Positions 1 to 6,157 of a stretch of 7,662 nucleotides of DNA are shown piece after piece. Where the stretch lies: the NCBI GenBank assembly GCA_947176615.1, contig CAMWRO010000138.1, forward strand, positions 1-7,662, written 5' to 3'. Below the pieces are notes generated by a model. That model was not told where the DNA came from and ran no database searches. It saw only the letters and a list, made by a program, of their open reading frames with translations. The position numbers were made by a program, and so were the translations under genes. Positions within the stretch are counted from its first letter, which is position 1. The number at the start of each line of letters is the position of its first letter. This DNA is from an uncultured Porphyromonadaceae bacterium. Lineage in GTDB: Bacteria; Bacteroidota; Bacteroidia; Bacteroidales; Muribaculaceae.

Positions 1-214
1 GAGACAGCACACCCAATCCCAAAACCTTGTCTATTTTAGGATAACAATAGATGCCTTGAGCTACCCTGAGCAATTTTTCAGATGCGACAAGTCTCCCGAA
101 AGCTTTATGGATGGTATTCGGGGCCCCATAAGAGGCGAAATCTTGAGGAAAGAAAATCTTTCCCCTTCCGCACTTGGATATGCTTGTTAATATCTTCTGT
201 TCAATGGATTGCAT
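1..214 (-). CDS. DUF6088 / AbiEi-like antitoxin, N-terminal part (runs off left edge)
   Basis: An open frame reads on the minus strand from ATG at 214 to the window edge without a stop, giving 71 codons; the C-terminal part lies outside. The start reads MQSIEQKILTSISK, followed by GRGKIFFPQDFASYG at about residues 17-31 and LRVAQGIYCYPKIDKVLG at about 50-67. This pattern (short helices, a lysine/arginine-rich segment, then a beta-wing ending in 'G-I-Y') matches, from memory, the N-terminal winged helix of DUF6088 proteins, which resemble AbiEi antitoxins of type IV toxin-antitoxin systems. Such proteins are expected to bind DNA and repress their own operon. In related genomes an AbiEii nucleotidyltransferase toxin often follows; here it would lie left of the window. 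Positions 1-180 have about 45% GC, lower than the thiamine genes, which fits accessory DNA. The family call is fairly sure; pairing with a toxin is inference. Confidence 0.75.
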   Translation of the reverse strand, partial: MQSIEQKILTSISKCGRGKIFFPQDFASYGAPNTIHKAFGRLVASEKLLRVAQGIYCYPKIDKVLGLGVLS

Positions 215-472
215 GGCTATGTTGCTCGTTTTTGGTCACAAATTTACAATAAATTGCTGACAAAATAAAATATAAGTCGCCTAAAACCACCCGCAACCTT
301 GACGTTATTCAGAGAATGGCTTGCTCCGTGTTTTATGGTTTTTTAACACTGGTTCTCGTTGATTTATTGCTAAATTAGTGGGCCAAATATGAAATGTTTT
401 GACAAAACAGACTTTTGTTATATCCACATAGTATTACCATACACAATTGACAACTTAACCGAATAATATGCC
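215..472. other. AT-rich divergent intergenic region
   Basis: This stretch separates the minus-strand DUF6088 gene from the plus-strand YqgE gene. No coding frame of note is visible. It holds a small perfect inverted repeat, ACAAAA (402-407) and TTTTGT (413-418) around a 5-base loop, about 55 bases before the yqgE start; it could be an operator or chance in AT-rich DNA. I could not place a convincing TTTG / TAnnTTTG pair for yqgE here. Confidence 0.5.
239..265 (-). promoter_or_regulatory. Possible Bacteroidota promoter for the DUF6088 gene
   Basis: The minus strand carries TAAATTTG (246 down to 239), a full match to the TAnnTTTG -7 box, about 25 bases upstream of the ATG at 214. A TTTTG lies at 265-261, but the 14-base spacer is shorter than the usual 19-21, so the -33 part is doubtful. 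Confidence 0.35.
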
Positions 473-1075
473 ATGATTGATTTCGAATCGCTTCTTTTCA
501 ACATTGAGATTTCAGGAAACGCCCCGCGTCCCGGATCGCTTCTTGTCGCCGAGCCGTTTCTGCGAGAGCAGTATTTCAACCACTCGGTGATATATCTTGT
601 CGATTATGAGCCTGCCGGTCCCGCAATGGGGATTGTGTTGAATCAGTTAACGGGGTATGCTCTTGCCGACCTCTTGCCCGGTGTCAGAAACAGCAGCCGC
701 ATACCTGTCTATTGCGGTGGCCCCATGTCGTGTGACCGGCTTTATTTTATTCATTCGTTGGGCGATATTATTCCCGGCGCCAAGCCGATTTCGGGGGGGA
801 TTTATATCGGGGGCGATATTGACGCTATGCTTAATGTTGTAAATTCTACTTACTATGACCCGGCACTCGTGCGTTTCTTTGTCGGTTACAGCGGTTGGGA
901 TTCCCGGCAGCTTGACGAGGAACTTCTCAAAAACGTGTGGGCCGTGACCGAAGTTCCGGCTGATTTCAACTTGCTCGAAGGGGCAGAGGATGCCTACTGG
1001 CACAGTGTCGTGCGCAGCATGGGGAGCAAATATCGCGGATGGCTTTACCATCCACGCAATGTCCATGCCAACTGA
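473..1075 (+). CDS. yqgE: YqgE/AlgH family protein (DUF179, UPF0301)
   Basis: This 200-residue protein matches the YqgE/AlgH family, close to the usual ~185-200 residues. Visible hallmarks are the N-terminal GSLLVAEPFL (21-30), SVIYLVDYE (38-46), GPAMGIVLNQ (49-58), YCGGPM (80-85) and GYSGWDSRQLDEEL (138-151). There is no signal peptide or membrane segment, so it should be cytosolic. The biochemical role of the family is not settled; AlgH was linked to alginate regulation in Pseudomonas, but that does not transfer safely to this organism. The ATG at 473 is preferred because the family motif begins about 20 residues later; the ATG at 468 is out of frame and stops at once. The thiamine promoter begins 23 bases after its stop codon, so it is probably a separate transcription unit. 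Confidence 0.92.
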   Translation: MIDFESLLFNIEISGNAPRPGSLLVAEPFLREQYFNHSVIYLVDYEPAGPAMGIVLNQLTGYALADLLPGVRNSSRIPVYCGGPMSCDRLYFIHSLGDIIPGAKPISGGIYIGGDIDAMLNVVNSTYYDPALVRFFVGYSGWDSRQLDEELLKNVWAVTEVPADFNLLEGAEDAYWHSVVRSMGSKYRGWLYHPRNVHAN

Positions 1076-1098
1076 CAGATGTGGCTGTGAAAATATTT

Positions 1099-1129
1099 TT
1101 TGCGCTGTAAAATAAAAGTCGTATATTTG
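1099..1129 (+). promoter_or_regulatory. Bacteroidota-type promoter of the thiamine operon
   Basis: TTTG at 1099-1102 and TATATTTG at 1122-1129 match the -33 and TAnnTTTG -7 elements of the primary sigma factor of Bacteroidota, with a 19-base spacer inside the usual 19-21 range. Transcription should start about 4-7 bases after the -7 box, near 1133-1136, which is exactly where the first strand of the riboswitch begins. Confidence 0.8.
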
Positions 1130-1131
1130 TG

Positions 1132-1222
1132 GCGACAAAGGGGTGCGGATGCCTGATTGGCTTGCGCTGAGATTTATACCCTCTGAACCTGATGCGGTTA
1201 GTACCGCCGAAGGGATTGTTGC
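1132..1222 (+). promoter_or_regulatory. TPP riboswitch (THI element) aptamer
   Basis: The leader carries the conserved parts of the thiamine pyrophosphate aptamer in the right order. P1 is GCGACAA (1132-1138) with TTGTTGC (1216-1222), seven pairs including one G-U. P2 is AGGG (1139-1142) with CCCT (1179-1182). P3 ends in GCC (1151-1153) with GGC (1159-1161). The pyrimidine-binding CTGAGA is at 1167-1172. The pyrophosphate-binding arm begins GAACCTGAT (1185-1193), with P4 CCT (1188-1190) and AGG (1211-1213), and P5 GCGGT (1194-1198) with ACCGC (1203-1207). It lies just downstream of the promoter and 62 bases upstream of thiD, so it should sense TPP and turn the whole operon down. Confidence 0.95.
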
Positions 1223-1284
1223 TGTTTATTATAGCATTTCGCTTTGCCCCCTTTTGTCGCGTTTTATGTAAGAGTTATTTGATT
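1223..1284 (+). promoter_or_regulatory. Likely riboswitch expression platform and thiD leader
   Basis: The 62 bases between the aptamer and the thiD start contain no standard terminator hairpin with a U-tract. CCCC (1248-1251) followed by TTTTGTCGC (1252-1260) can pair with the 5' end of the transcript, GCGACAAAGGGG (1132-1143), with one bulged U. That pairing excludes aptamer helices P1 and P2, so it is a candidate switching helix. The mechanism is inferred, not shown. Confidence 0.5.
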
Positions 1285-2133
1285 ATGCGACAATATTTCC
1301 CTGTATTGACAATTGCCGGTTCCGATTCATCGGGAGGCGCGGGTATTCAGGCCGATATCAAAACGATGTCGGCTATCGGATGTTATGCCATGTCGGCCAT
1401 AACATCCATCACTGCGCAGAACACTACCGGAGTGCGCTCGATTCAGCCGATACTTCCTCAAATTGTGACCGATCAGATTGAAATGGTCGTGACCGACATT
1501 CCCCCTCTTGCCATAAAGACCGGAATGTTGTGTGATGCCGAAGTCTCACGGGCGGTTATTGACTGTCTGACCGAAATGTCGCGGCGCGGCACTCTCCGAA
1601 ACCTTGTGGTTGACCCGGTGATGGTCTCGACCTCGGGTTCCCAGCTGCTTGAGGACGAGGCGATTGACATTATTGTCGAAAAATTGCTCCCCTTGGCCGA
1701 GATTGTTACCCCCAACCGCATGGAGGCGGTACGCCTGACCGGCGAAAGTGACCCCGAGGCGCAGGCACGGCGTTTTCGGGAAATGGGGTGCCGCAACGTG
1801 CTGCTCAAGGGTGGCGACAGCGACCGCACCGATGTCAAGACCGACTGGCTCTCGCTTGACGGCTCTGACCAACTGATGCCCCTGACCGCCGACTGTGTCG
1901 AAACCCGTAACACCCACGGAACCGGCTGCACGCTGTCATCGGCCATCGCCTCCTATCTCGCACTCGGGTGCGGACTTGAGGATGCCGTGCGTCGCGGCAA
2001 GCTCTATATCACCCGTGCCCTTCAGGCCGGGGCCTTTGTGACGGTGGGCCGAGGACATGGTCCCGTAAATCACTTTTTCAACCCGAGACATTTAAAAAAC
2101 TATAATCCGAAACACTATGGATGTAAAGATTAA
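1285..2133 (+). CDS. thiD: Hydroxymethylpyrimidine / phosphomethylpyrimidine kinase ThiD
   Basis: ThiD phosphorylates HMP and HMP-P in the cytosol, giving the HMP-PP used by ThiE. The 282-residue protein is of normal length and belongs to the ribokinase fold. It shows TIAGSDSSGGAGIQAD (9-24) for pyrimidine binding, VTPNRMEA (141-148), a VLLKGG segment, and the anion-hole loop NTHGTGC (209-215) ending in the conserved cysteine C215. It is a stand-alone kinase, not a ThiDE fusion. I chose the ATG at 1285 because the family begins a few residues before the TIAGSDS motif; the longer frame from 1192 would start inside the riboswitch and adds a hydrophobic tail foreign to ThiD. It is the first gene after the riboswitch, and its last 17 bases overlap thiS, so the two are probably translationally coupled. 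Confidence 0.96.
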   Translation: MRQYFPVLTIAGSDSSGGAGIQADIKTMSAIGCYAMSAITSITAQNTTGVRSIQPILPQIVTDQIEMVVTDIPPLAIKTGMLCDAEVSRAVIDCLTEMSRRGTLRNLVVDPVMVSTSGSQLLEDEAIDIIVEKLLPLAEIVTPNRMEAVRLTGESDPEAQARRFREMGCRNVLLKGGDSDRTDVKTDWLSLDGSDQLMPLTADCVETRNTHGTGCTLSSAIASYLALGCGLEDAVRRGKLYITRALQAGAFVTVGRGHGPVNHFFNPRHLKNYNPKHYGCKD

Positions 2134-2317
2134 TGACCGGCTTGTCAATCTGCCCGACGGGTCGACAGTCAGTGATGCCCTCGCGGCAATGGAAATTTCG
2201 CCCGACGGAATCGCGACCGCCGTTAACGGCACGGTTGTGCCCGCGCTAAAACGTGGCGAGGCTGTTCTGAATCAAGGTGATTCTATCGTGGTCATCAAGG
2301 CATTTTACGGCGGCTGA
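2117..2317 (+). CDS. thiS: Sulfur carrier protein ThiS
   Basis: ThiS is a 66-residue ubiquitin-fold protein that carries sulfur as a C-terminal thiocarboxylate to ThiG. The sequence opens MDVKINDRLVNL, has the family's NGTVVP segment at about 38-43, and ends in AFYGG; the terminal Gly-Gly is the site that is adenylated and thiolated. Length is typical. The start overlaps the end of thiD by 17 bases, and the stop overlaps the next ATG by one base in a TGATG junction, so all three genes are likely co-translated. Its usual activating partner ThiF is not encoded in this window, so an E1-like enzyme must be encoded elsewhere if the pathway is complete. Confidence 0.95.
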   Translation: MDVKINDRLVNLPDGSTVSDALAAMEISPDGIATAVNGTVVPALKRGEAVLNQGDSIVVIKAFYGG

Positions 2318-2886
2318 TGATCCGTATCGCAATAACGCCTCCCGACATTATTGACCGCGTCGAGGCACGGAATATAGCGACGGTTCTCGATGCCGGATGG
2401 GACAGGGTGCATCTGCGGCATCCCGGCGCGTCGGTTGCCGATGTGCGCCGCATACTTGACGATGTCCCGCTCAGGCTGCACAATCGCATCGTGCTCCACG
2501 GCCATTTTGACCTTGTCAACGACTATAATCTCGGCGGCCTGCACCTTAACCGCCGCTGTCCGGCTCCGCCGGCACTTTATCGCGGCGCGTTGAGCATGTC
2601 GTGCCACTCGGTTGACGAAGCGCTGTCGATGGCTGCGAAGATGACGTATGTCACGCTTAGTCCCATATTTGACAGCGTGTCAAAGGCGGGATACACCGCC
2701 GCGTTTTCGCCCGAAGAACTCGGACGCGTCGCTCAGGCCGATAATCTAATTGCCCTCGGCGGCGTGACTCCGGCACGGATAAAGGAAGTCGCCGGGATGG
2801 GATTTGCCGGATATGCCGTGCTCGGCAGTATCCCGTGGGGAGCCTCGCAGGAAGAATTGATATCACGATTGAAAGAATTTGAATAA
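2317..2886 (+). CDS. ThiE/TenI-family TIM-barrel protein, degenerate thiamine phosphate synthase paralogue
   Basis: This 189-residue protein shares the ThiE/TenI barrel: HLR (32-34), GGLHLN (73-78), SCHSVDEA (95-102), LSPIFDSVSKAGY (114-126), IALGGVTP (145-152) and AVLGSI (167-172). Compared with the true ThiE next door, the lysine of the QLRxK motif is a proline (P36), and the metal-binding Asp pair is replaced by H61-G62, while K123 of the phosphate loop is kept. It is therefore unlikely to be an ordinary ThiE. TenI, the thiazole tautomerase, is the closest alternative, but the TenI catalytic histidine (H122 in B. subtilis, from memory) aligns with P116 here. H97 is present where the neighbouring ThiE has N103. 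Bacteroides species carry similar proteins annotated as ThiE. A role in thiazole maturation is inferred from its place between thiS and thiE; the exact reaction is unknown. Confidence 0.8.
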   Translation: MIRIAITPPDIIDRVEARNIATVLDAGWDRVHLRHPGASVADVRRILDDVPLRLHNRIVLHGHFDLVNDYNLGGLHLNRRCPAPPALYRGALSMSCHSVDEALSMAAKMTYVTLSPIFDSVSKAGYTAAFSPEELGRVAQADNLIALGGVTPARIKEVAGMGFAGYAVLGSIPWGASQEELISRLKEFE

Positions 2887-2888
2887 CT

Positions 2889-2904
2889 ACGATTATACGA
2901 TTAT
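2889..2904 (+). repeat. Short tandem repeat ACGATTAT x2 in the spacer before thiE
   Basis: Two perfect copies of ACGATTAT directly precede the thiE ATG. The next spacer, before thiG, also contains ACGATTA (3534-3540). They give an unstructured AT-rich leader to a start codon that has no clear Shine-Dalgarno sequence. Confidence 0.6.
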
Positions 2905-3525
2905 ATGTTACAGTTTATTACTCATCCGAGCGACAAGTACTCGATTCCCGAGGAGGTTCAGATGGCCCTTGAAGGAGGGTGTCGCTGGATTCAGCTCAGA
3001 ATGAAGGATGCCACCGACGAGGAATTTCGTGAAGTAGCGCGTGAAATAATACCCATGTGTCAGGAAGCCGAGGCTTTCCTCGTGTTTGACGACCGTGTCG
3101 AGCTTGCCATTGAAATGGGTGTCCACGGCGTGCACCTCGGTAAAAATGACATGCCCCCCGCTCAGGCGCGGGATGTCATGGGCGCACATGCAATCATCGG
3201 TGTGACCGCCAATACCGCCGATGACATCATTGCCGTGCGCAACCTTGACGTGGACTATATAGGTCTCGGGCCGTTCCGCTACACCACCACCAAGGCGAAA
3301 CTCTCGCCGGTGCTCGGCCTTGACGGCTACCGAGAAATCGTGTCGCGTGTGCGCGGCGAGGGGATAACCCTGCCCATTGTGGCGATAGGGGGCATAACGC
3401 TCGAAGATGTGGAACCGCTGATGGCTACCGGGGTAAACGGCCTCGCCATGAGCGGGTCAATTATCAATGCCGACGACCCGGTTGCCTACACATCAGAGAT
3501 TCTGACACGTCTCGGTGTCAAATAA
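2905..3525 (+). CDS. thiE: Thiamine phosphate synthase ThiE
   Basis: ThiE joins HMP-PP and thiazole phosphate carboxylate to give thiamine phosphate. The 206-residue protein has the full set of barrel motifs: WIQLRMKD (28-35) with K34, VFDDRVELA (60-68) supplying the acidic metal ligands, GVHLGKNDM (75-83), DYIGLGPFRYTTTK (117-130) with the phosphate-binding T129-K130, PIVAIGGI (157-164) and LAMSGSI near the end. The first Asp in FDD replaces the Asn common in other bacteria, and the usual GxSxHT is GVTANT (99-104), with N103 in place of the histidine. It starts 18 bases after the preceding gene, in an AT-rich spacer made of two copies of ACGATTAT. This is the gene in the window that should carry the true synthase activity. 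Confidence 0.93.
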   Translation: MLQFITHPSDKYSIPEEVQMALEGGCRWIQLRMKDATDEEFREVAREIIPMCQEAEAFLVFDDRVELAIEMGVHGVHLGKNDMPPAQARDVMGAHAIIGVTANTADDIIAVRNLDVDYIGLGPFRYTTTKAKLSPVLGLDGYREIVSRVRGEGITLPIVAIGGITLEDVEPLMATGVNGLAMSGSIINADDPVAYTSEILTRLGVK

Positions 3526-3539
3526 CCAACGAAACGATT

Positions 3540-3552
3540 AATTATCATAATT
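3540..3552. repeat. AT-rich palindrome in the thiE-thiG spacer
   Basis: AATTAT (3540-3545) and ATAATT (3547-3552) form a perfect palindrome around one base, eight bases before the thiG ATG. It may be no more than an AT-rich translation start region. Confidence 0.4.
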
Positions 3553-3559
3553 CACAATA

Positions 3560-4336
3560 ATGAAAGATATTCTGACTATCGGCGGACGCGAGTTCACATC
3601 GCGCCTTTTTGTGGGCACGGGAAAATTCTCGTCCAACCGGCTGATGCTTGATTCAATTCTTGCCTCCGGTTCCGAAATGATTACAGTGGCCATGAAGCGC
3701 ATAGACATGGACCACGAGGAGGAAGATGACATGCTGCGCCACATCAACCGTGACCATGTGCAGTTCCTCCCCAACACCTCGGGTGTGCGCAATGCCGAGG
3801 AGGCCGTGCTTGCCGCACGTCTTGCCCGCGACTGTTTCGGCACTGATTTTATAAAGCTCGAAATCCACCCCGACCCTAAATATCTGCTTCCCGATCCCAT
3901 CGAGACGCTGAAGGCTACCGAGGTCCTCGCCCGTGACGGTTTCCATGTGCTGCCCTATATTCAGGCCGATCCCGTGCTGTGCAAGCGTCTCGAAGAAGTC
4001 GGCACGGCGGCCGTGATGCCTCTCGGCGCGCCCATCGGCACCAATAAGGGCCTCAAAACCCGCGACTTGCTCGAAATCATCATTGCCGAGAGCCGTGTGC
4101 CTGTCGTTATTGATGCCGGACTCGGTGCGCCCTCCCATGCCGCCGACGCGATGGAGATGGGTGCCGATGCCGTGCTTGTCAATACTGCAATCGCGGTGGC
4201 CGGAAATCCCGTAGAGATGGCCGTCGCGTTCAAACTCGCCGTCGAGGCCGGTCGCAAGGGTTATCTCGCCGGTCTCGGCTCGGTGTCGCGCTCGGCTGTC
4301 GCCACAAGTCCCCTCACTGCTTTTCTTGACTTATAA
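3560..4336 (+). CDS. thiG: Thiazole synthase ThiG
   Basis: ThiG makes the thiazole ring from DXP, dehydroglycine and ThiS thiocarboxylate. The 258-residue TIM barrel is of normal length. It opens LTIGGREFTSRLFVGTGKF (5-23), followed by LPNTSGVRNAEEAV (70-83), FIKLEIHPDP (97-106) with K99 as the lysine expected to form the imine with DXP and E101 beside it, VMPLGAPIGTNKGL (152-165), and VVIDAGLGAPSHA (182-194) with D185 as the likely acid/base. The AVLVNTAIA segment further on belongs to the C-terminal phosphate site. It needs ThiS (same operon) for sulfur and ThiH (end of the operon) for dehydroglycine, so the operon holds both direct partners. Gaps are 34 bases to thiE and 25 to thiC. Confidence 0.96.
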   Translation: MKDILTIGGREFTSRLFVGTGKFSSNRLMLDSILASGSEMITVAMKRIDMDHEEEDDMLRHINRDHVQFLPNTSGVRNAEEAVLAARLARDCFGTDFIKLEIHPDPKYLLPDPIETLKATEVLARDGFHVLPYIQADPVLCKRLEEVGTAAVMPLGAPIGTNKGLKTRDLLEIIIAESRVPVVIDAGLGAPSHAADAMEMGADAVLVNTAIAVAGNPVEMAVAFKLAVEAGRKGYLAGLGSVSRSAVATSPLTAFLDL

Positions 4337-4361
4337 TACATTATAAAATCGCTTATTCAGG

Positions 4362-6065
4362 ATGAAAATCGAAAATATTGACGTTAACAGCTACCCCGGT
4401 TCCGAGAAAGTATATGTTGACGGAACGATGCACCCCGACGTGCGCGTGGCCATGCGCCGAATCAACCTTACTCCGACCGTTAAAATCGTAAACGACGAGC
4501 GCCTTGTGCGTCAGAACGATCCGGTCTACGTTTATGACACGAGCGGTGTGTATACTGACCCTGCCGTGAATGTCGACATCAACGAGGGTCTTCCCCGTCT
4601 GCGTGAAACGTGGATTTCGCGTCGCGACGACCTTGAACAGCTGCCCGAAATAACATCGGAATACGGACGTATGCGCGAGGCCGACAAGTCGCTCGACTCA
4701 ATCCGTTTTGCCCGCCGCTATGCCCCGCGCCGCGCTGTCGAGGGCCGCGAGATTACCCAGATGGCGCTTGCCCGTCAGGGTGTCATCACCCCCGAGATGG
4801 AATATGTAGCCATCCGCGAGAACAGCAATGCCGAGGCTCTCGGAATCAAGACCCACATCACTCCCGAGTTTGTGCGTCAGGAGATAGCCGCCGGCCGCGC
4901 CGTGCTGCCCGCCAATATCAACCACCCCGAGGCCGAACCCATGATTATCGGCCGCAACTTCCTCGTCAAGCTGAATACCAACATCGGCAACTCGGCACTC
5001 TCGTCGGGAATCGAGGAGGAGGTCAGCAAAGCCGTGTGGAGCTGCTACTGGGGCGGCGACACGCTGATGGACCTCTCGACCGGCGACAACATCCACGAGA
5101 CCCGCGAGTGGATTATCCGCAACTGCCCCGTTCCCGTGGGAACAGTGCCGGTTTATCAGGCTCTTGAAAAAGTCAACGGAAAGGTCGAGGACCTGACGTG
5201 GGAAATCTACCGCGACACGCTCATCGAGCAGGCCGAGCAGGGTGTCGACTACTTCACCATCCATGCGGGCGCGCTCCGCGCTCATGCCGACATGGTTCAG
5301 GAACGCCTGACCGGCATCGTGTCGCGCGGCGGCTCAATCATGACCCGCTGGGCGGTAATCCATGACAGCGAAAACTTCCTGTATACCCACTTTGATGAAA
5401 TCTGCGAAATCCTTGCCCGATATGACGTGGCCGTATCGCTCGGCGACGGCCTGCGTCCCGGCTCGATACATGATGCCAACGACCGCTCGCAGTTCCTTGA
5501 ACTCGACGTGCTCGGCGAACTGACCGAAATCGCATGGAAACACAACGTGCAGGTTCTCATCGAGGGTCCCGGCCATGTCCCGATGCACAAGATTGCCGAA
5601 AACATGGAACGCCAGCTCGACAAGTGTCACGAAGCTCCGTTCTACACCCTCGGCCCGCTGACTACCGACATCGCTCCCGGCTATGACCACATCACCTCGG
5701 CCATCGGTGCGGCCCAGATTGCATGGATGGGCACGGCGATGATTTGCTATGTTACTCCCAAGGAACACCTCGCGCTCCCCAATCTTGAGGATGTGCGCAA
5801 CGGTGTAATCACTTATAAGATTGCCGCCCACGCCGCCGATTTGGCCAAGGGGCATCCCGGCGCACAGGTGCGTGACGATGCCATGAGCCGCGCGCGCTTC
5901 GAGTTCCGCTGGAAAGACCAGTTCAATCTCTCGCTCGACCCGGCCCGTGCGCGTCAGTACTACGTCGAGAGCCACAAGGACGACGATCATTTCTGCACAA
6001 TGTGCGGCCCCAATTTCTGTGCCATGCGTATCTCGCAGGCCCTCGTTGACGACTGCGCGAAGTAA
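4362..6065 (+). CDS. thiC: Phosphomethylpyrimidine synthase ThiC
   Basis: ThiC rearranges 5-aminoimidazole ribotide into HMP-P, using S-adenosylmethionine and a [4Fe-4S] cluster. The 567-residue protein has the expected N-terminal domain, which opens VYVDGTMHPDVRVAMR (17-32), then GNSALSSGIEEEV from about 209, GDGLRPGS (361-368) and EGPGHVPMH (401-409) in the catalytic barrel. The C-terminal cluster motif of this non-classical radical SAM family is C545-x2-C548-x4-C553. All cluster cysteines are present and the gene looks intact. It supplies the substrate for ThiD and is oxygen-sensitive, which fits an anaerobe. It starts 25 bases after thiG and is followed by a 92-base gap with a strong hairpin. 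Confidence 0.97.
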   Translation: MKIENIDVNSYPGSEKVYVDGTMHPDVRVAMRRINLTPTVKIVNDERLVRQNDPVYVYDTSGVYTDPAVNVDINEGLPRLRETWISRRDDLEQLPEITSEYGRMREADKSLDSIRFARRYAPRRAVEGREITQMALARQGVITPEMEYVAIRENSNAEALGIKTHITPEFVRQEIAAGRAVLPANINHPEAEPMIIGRNFLVKLNTNIGNSALSSGIEEEVSKAVWSCYWGGDTLMDLSTGDNIHETREWIIRNCPVPVGTVPVYQALEKVNGKVEDLTWEIYRDTLIEQAEQGVDYFTIHAGALRAHADMVQERLTGIVSRGGSIMTRWAVIHDSENFLYTHFDEICEILARYDVAVSLGDGLRPGSIHDANDRSQFLELDVLGELTEIAWKHNVQVLIEGPGHVPMHKIAENMERQLDKCHEAPFYTLGPLTTDIAPGYDHITSAIGAAQIAWMGTAMICYVTPKEHLALPNLEDVRNGVITYKIAAHAADLAKGHPGAQVRDDAMSRARFEFRWKDQFNLSLDPARARQYYVESHKDDDHFCTMCGPNFCAMRISQALVDDCAK

Positions 6066-6070
6066 TTTTA

Positions 6071-6098
6071 GTGAAGGGTGAAAAGTGAAAGGTGAAGA
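6071..6098 (+). repeat. Heptad tandem repeat GTGAANN x4
   Basis: Four consecutive 7-base units, GTGAAGG, GTGAAAA, GTGAAAG and GTGAAGA, begin six bases after the thiC stop. The last two form most of the left arm of the hairpin at 6084-6141. Confidence 0.8.
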
Positions 6099-6141
6099 TA
6101 ATAGCGGAGAGGCGAAAAATCCATTATCTTCACCTTTCACT
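6084..6141 (+). repeat. Perfect 19-bp hairpin between thiC and thiH
   Basis: The left arm 6084-6102 is exactly complementary to 6123-6141, with a 20-base loop. The right arm carries two inverted copies of the heptad unit (TTCAC at 6129 and 6136). No U-tract follows on the plus strand (the next bases are GATAAAAAA), so it is not a standard terminator for thiC. It could stabilise or process the mRNA between thiC and thiH, adjust thiH levels, or be an inserted palindromic repeat. A smaller stem, CTGAT (6140-6144) with ATCAG (6150-6154), follows and shares two bases with the right arm. Confidence 0.8.
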
Positions 6142-6157
6142 GATAAAAAATCAGCTT

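Noticed and set aside
431..472. TTGACA-like (448-453) and TAATAT-like (464-469) boxes before yqgE
   Set aside because: The spacer is too short, and the E. coli-type consensus is not the one used by Bacteroidota primary sigma factors.
647..1138. Minus-strand open frame opposite yqgE
   Set aside because: Shadow of the YqgE gene, and it extends into the thiamine promoter; no domain features.
1266..1271. ATGTAA minimal start-stop upstream of thiD
   Set aside because: A six-base occurrence in an AT-rich leader is easily chance, and nothing else supports a regulatory start-stop element.
1192..1284. In-frame N-terminal extension of ThiD from the ATG at 1192
   Set aside because: The ATG lies in the conserved GAACCTGATG part of the TPP aptamer. 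The extra 31 residues resemble no ThiD, and the family motif begins a few residues after the ATG at 1285.
5334..6140. Long minus-strand open frame opposite thiC (268 codons)
   Set aside because: It is the antisense shadow of a well-conserved thiC; long reverse frames are common in GC-rich genes, and the translation shows no family features.
6092..6157. In-frame upstream start of ThiH at 6092
   Set aside because: I considered the frame opening at 6092, but its 22 residues are encoded by the heptad/hairpin repeat. Related ThiH proteins begin near MFSDELKKYDW at 6158.
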